Source: JAXGPL01 sp040766985 (GTDB taxonomy: Bacteria; Bacillota; Sulfobacillia; JAUYEG01). From it: a DNA stretch of 64,000 nucleotides. Below the pieces are notes generated by a model. It made no database searches. It was not told the DNA's origin and saw nothing but the letters and a program-made list of their open reading frames with translations. Each line of letters starts with the position of its first letter. Position 1 is the stretch's first letter. Location: positions 27,431 to 91,430 of the forward strand of contig JAXGPL010000012.1 in assembly GCA_040766985.1 (NCBI GenBank), written 5' to 3'. This document shows, piece after piece, positions 61,886-64,000 of this stretch. A program made the translations under genes and the position numbers.

Positions 61886-62800
61886 TCAGCAGGGGTACGT
61901 GTCGTAGCCCGGGAGGGTCAGCTTGCCGAGCGGGTCGAGCAGCATTACATCGCCGCCCCTCTCTTGACCAGGACGTCGAAGCGCCGAGCCGGCCACCTGC
62001 CGTTCGCGGAACAGGACCTTGATCCCCTGGCCCTGCGCAATGCCCAGCAGTTCCTCCAGATGGCGCGGCGTAGGCTCACCGCCGTGGTGGGCGAGGACGG
62101 AGTAGGTTTCCAGGCCGTAGCGCCGGCCGAAGTAGGCCCATGCCGGGTGCATGGTGATCAGGGGCTTGCCCTGAACGGCACCGACTTGAGCGGTCACCCA
62201 TTCGTGCAGGCCGTCAAGCTCGACGCATGCTGCCTGCAGGCGAGTTGCGAGCTCTTGCCCGCCCGCGGGGTCGGCCGCCGTGAGTCCGGACGCCAGCGCT
62301 GGGAGGAGATGCGCGCGCACGATTACCGGGTCGAGCCAGATGTGAGGGTCGGGGGCGGCGCCGCCGTCCGCGGCGAGACGGTCGGCGGAAGGAACGGTTT
62401 CCAGAAGCCGCACGACGGGGCATGCCGCCCCGGACGCCTGCAACAACCCGTCGACGAAGGAATCCACCCCGCCTCCCACGACGGCGACGAGTGAAGCTTT
62501 GCGCAGCTTGACGGCCTGGCTCGGCTTGAGCTCAAAGGTATGCGGGTCAGCGCCGGGCGGCAGCAGTGTAATGATATCCGCGCTATCGCCTGCGACCATG
62601 CGCACGAGTTCAGAAACCGGGTGGATGCTGCAGACGACGCACGGTCGAGAATCCTCGCCCCCCGGAGGCTCCAGGCCCGCCTGTCGCATATAGTAGCCGC
62701 CGCGTAGGGCATCGACGCCCCATGCGGCACCAAGGACCAGGCCGGCTGCCGCGACAGCCAGCACTGTCATGCGCATTGCTTTGTAGATGAAGCCCCGCAT
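61886..62800 (-). CDS. znuA: metal-binding receptor ZnuA/TroA-like
   Basis: This is the substrate-binding protein of the Zn/Mn importer. ATG 62800 follows GGAAGGGG. A signal-anchor ('MTVLAVAAAGLVLGAAWGV') precedes 'VVCSIHPVSELVRMVAGDSA', 'ITLLPPGADPHTFELKPSQA' with the first metal His, 'DPHIWLDPVIVRAHLLPAL' with the second, and 'KPLITMHPAWAYFGRRYGL' with the third; no His-rich loop is seen, suggesting Mn or low-affinity Zn. The end is short: a frame change near 61895 cuts the last helix ('IRSNVETIVRGL' in another frame), so the C-terminus is about 12 residues short. Confidence 0.88.
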   Translation of the reverse strand: MRGFIYKAMRMTVLAVAAAGLVLGAAWGVDALRGGYYMRQAGLEPPGGEDSRPCVVCSIHPVSELVRMVAGDSADIITLLPPGADPHTFELKPSQAVKLRKASLVAVVGGGVDSFVDGLLQASGAACPVVRLLETVPSADRLAADGGAAPDPHIWLDPVIVRAHLLPALASGLTAADPAGGQELATRLQAACVELDGLHEWVTAQVGAVQGKPLITMHPAWAYFGRRYGLETYSVLAHHGGEPTPRHLEELLGIAQGQGIKVLFRERQVAGSALRRPGQERGGDVMLLDPLGKLTLPGYDTYPC

Positions 62801-63289
62801 CCGCGCGCCCCTTCCGCGAATTGGAATGTGGCGGGGCGAACCCCGCGGTAGGTTGGTTCTTGGTAGGTATTTGCGGATTCGGATGACGGCAAACGCAGGG
62901 GCGGGCGGGGAGGGGTGGCCGCTGGCGGCTGGCGGCGGTTGGCTCAAGGATCTGGTCATGGCTGGGCGATAAGTATTTGCTGAACACCACACAGCACCAC
63001 CAGCCAGCTCTCTGCGTGCTCCGAAGGGTCTGCGTCGCGCCGCGGCCTTGCGCCGAGGAGCCAAATCGCACTTGAGGGCGTCGCAGTAGACATAATTGGC
63101 CGTTACCAGAGCACATGACCTGGGAGGAAGGGGCAGAGAGGCCCTTTCCGGGTGCGGGGTGCGGATCTGACTCAGAAATCCGGCACGGGAGCGGCTGGAT
63201 ACCACTGTCGCCTCGGCGGCGGCGGCGATTGTTGCGCGGATCGCACTCTGGATGTGGCCGGAGCAGGTGACATGGCCTCGGCATAGGTG
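62801..63289. other. upstream region of znuA, no gene seen
   Basis: No supported gene; a frame open to 63349 on the minus strand has no ribosome site or homology. The sequence is very GC-rich with several small dyads, none matching a known RNA class. Confidence 0.45.
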
Positions 63290-63306
63290 ATTAGGGTATC
63301 CTAAAT
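63290..63306. promoter_or_regulatory. DtxR/MntR-like operator candidate
   Basis: The palindrome ATTAGG-GTAT-CCTAAAT resembles operators of DtxR-family metal regulators (TTAGG..CCTAA half sites). It is about 490 bases upstream of znuA, which is far for a simple operator, so the assignment is tentative. Confidence 0.35.
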
Positions 63307-63526
63307 AGCCATGTAGCGGGGATGGCAGGGACATCCCGACTCGGGACATTGTTCCAACCCAGCCGTCTTCTCACTGCCAAGGGCGGCAGTGCACAGCCTT
63401 GAGCCCCTGTGCACAAGTTCCAGCGGAGCATTTGGCATCAGATGGGAGGGCGAAGGGGAGAGGTGACATAAAAGCGAGGGCGGGGCGAGGGTGCTTGGCG
63501 CGCGCAACTACCCTCAGCGGGACGCC

Positions 63527-63695
63527 GGAGCCCAGGTGCACATGGCCGCCGGGAAGCGGAGCCGAGGTGCACATCCCGGCCGCGAACCTGTGCTCAGATG
63601 CACAAGTCCGCGCAGAATCGGTGCCGAGGTGCACAAGTCCGCGAGGTCGGAGCCGAGATGCACATCCCCGCCGGGAAGCGGCGCTCAGATATGAC
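63527..63695. repeat. degenerate 31-base tandem repeats
   Basis: Five and a half units of 31, 31, 31, 29 and 31 bases follow a pattern like GGAGCCGAGGTGCACATCCC then GCCGGGAAGC, starting at 63527, 63558, 63589, 63620, 63649 and 63680. A further related piece lies near 63399. Since units are not multiples of three and are directly adjacent, they are neither peptide repeats nor CRISPR. Confidence 0.75.
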
Positions 63696-63719
63696 TACCC
63701 CAGGTTGACCCCGGCAGTC

Positions 63720-64000
63720 TCACGCCAGATGCGTCCACCTGCCGCCGACCATCGTCGCAAGAATAGCCAGCTTACCGATGCCTGCCGGGTCGGCCTCAGG
63801 GTCGCCGCCGATGACCGTCAGGTCTGCAGCCATGCCGGGGGCAAGCCGGCGGGGCAGCCCGCTTCATGAACGCAGGTTAGGCCCTCGCAGGCGAACTGAC
63901 GGTGAGCCAGGCGCAGAGCCTCGCGGATATCGCCCGCCGACGGGCGCGGGATGTGCTGGCGGACGAGTTGCTGGGCGGTTTCCTGGAGCAGACCCGTTGG
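63720..64000 (-). pseudogene. amidohydrolase family 3 remnant with internal deletion, open at right edge
   Basis: From the right edge a mid-protein segment of a YtcJ-like metal-dependent amidohydrolase reads 'VRQHIPRPSAGDIREALRLA' and 'FACEGLTCVHEAG'. At about 63855 the frame changes and a C-terminal segment follows: 'GMAADLTVIGGDPEADPAGI' and 'AILATMVGGRWTHLA', stop 63720-63722. The intervening third of the protein, which should hold the catalytic Asp and His, is missing. The gene continues beyond the window. Deletion or assembly collapse. Confidence 0.6.

Noticed and set aside
63100..63220. Cobalamin-riboswitch-like words (AAATCCGGCACGG, CCACTGT)
   Set aside because: The order is incomplete, the closing AGTCAGGAGACC-type box is missing, and no gene follows on that strand.
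63527..63695. Possible CRISPR array
   Set aside because: The repeat units are directly adjacent and degenerate, without spacers, and there is no cas gene.

Overview
The window is about two-thirds G+C and densely coded on both strands. Strong GGAGG-type ribosome sites and frequent GTG and TTG starts, together with the gene content, suggest a high-GC anaerobic member of the Bacillota, perhaps a Peptococcaceae, Moorella or Limnochordia-like lineage. The supporting genes are a pyruvate kinase with the extra C-terminal PEP-utiliser domain, split L-serine dehydratase sdaAB/sdaAA, a YacP-type NYN protein, PlsY, indolepyruvate ferredoxin oxidoreductase iorAB, superoxide reductase, and a class I cyclic-di-GMP riboswitch. 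No tRNA, rRNA, IS element or CRISPR array was seen. The taxonomic placement is inference from gene content.

Layout: 0-7.4 kb holds an RluA-type pseudouridine synthase overlapping pyk, a YeiH-type exporter, an MFS transporter and gltX. 7.4-11.4 kb holds a small membrane gene, the c-di-GMP riboswitch, then a tract where a sigma-28 gene, a possible holin/wall-hydrolase pair and cysS are all recognisable but broken by many frame changes, with a run of 23 G. 11.6-18 kb has two MFS genes, a frame-broken amidase, a DUF362 protein and a class V aminotransferase lacking its middle. 18-30.5 kb has iorA-iorB-nitroreductase, a tandem pair of unknown cysteine-motif membrane proteins, a DUF401 permease, an AAC(3)-like acetyltransferase, an MFS, an M32 carboxypeptidase, PlsY and a polysaccharide deacetylase. 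30.6-38.9 kb is a phosphate regulon on the minus strand (pstS-pstC-pstA-pstB-phoU-phoP-phoR) followed by a K+ channel gene. 39-45.7 kb has a DinB-like protein, a YyaL-type thioredoxin-domain protein, YacP, a HAD phosphatase and an M20 peptidase.

46.2-49.1 kb is a compact four-gene membrane operon (one DUF6754-type gene and three unknowns) with a structured leader and a perfect terminator. It is the best candidate here for an undescribed system. 49.3-56.8 kb has serine dehydratase, superoxide reductase, a MOP-superfamily transporter, a CofE-like ligase, an MlrC-type M81 protein and a fumarylacetoacetase-family hydrolase. 57.2-64 kb has a broken MFS, repeats, an atypical M20-fold protein, a metal ABC transporter (znuA-znuC-znuB, znuC frame-broken), 31-nt tandem repeats and an internally deleted amidohydrolase at the right edge.

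Several genes (sigma-28, cysS, amidase, pstC, K+ channel, one MFS, znuC) are interrupted by frame changes, some at homopolymers. Because cysS is normally essential and the lesions cluster in 8.1-11.4 kb, consensus errors are at least as likely as real gene decay.
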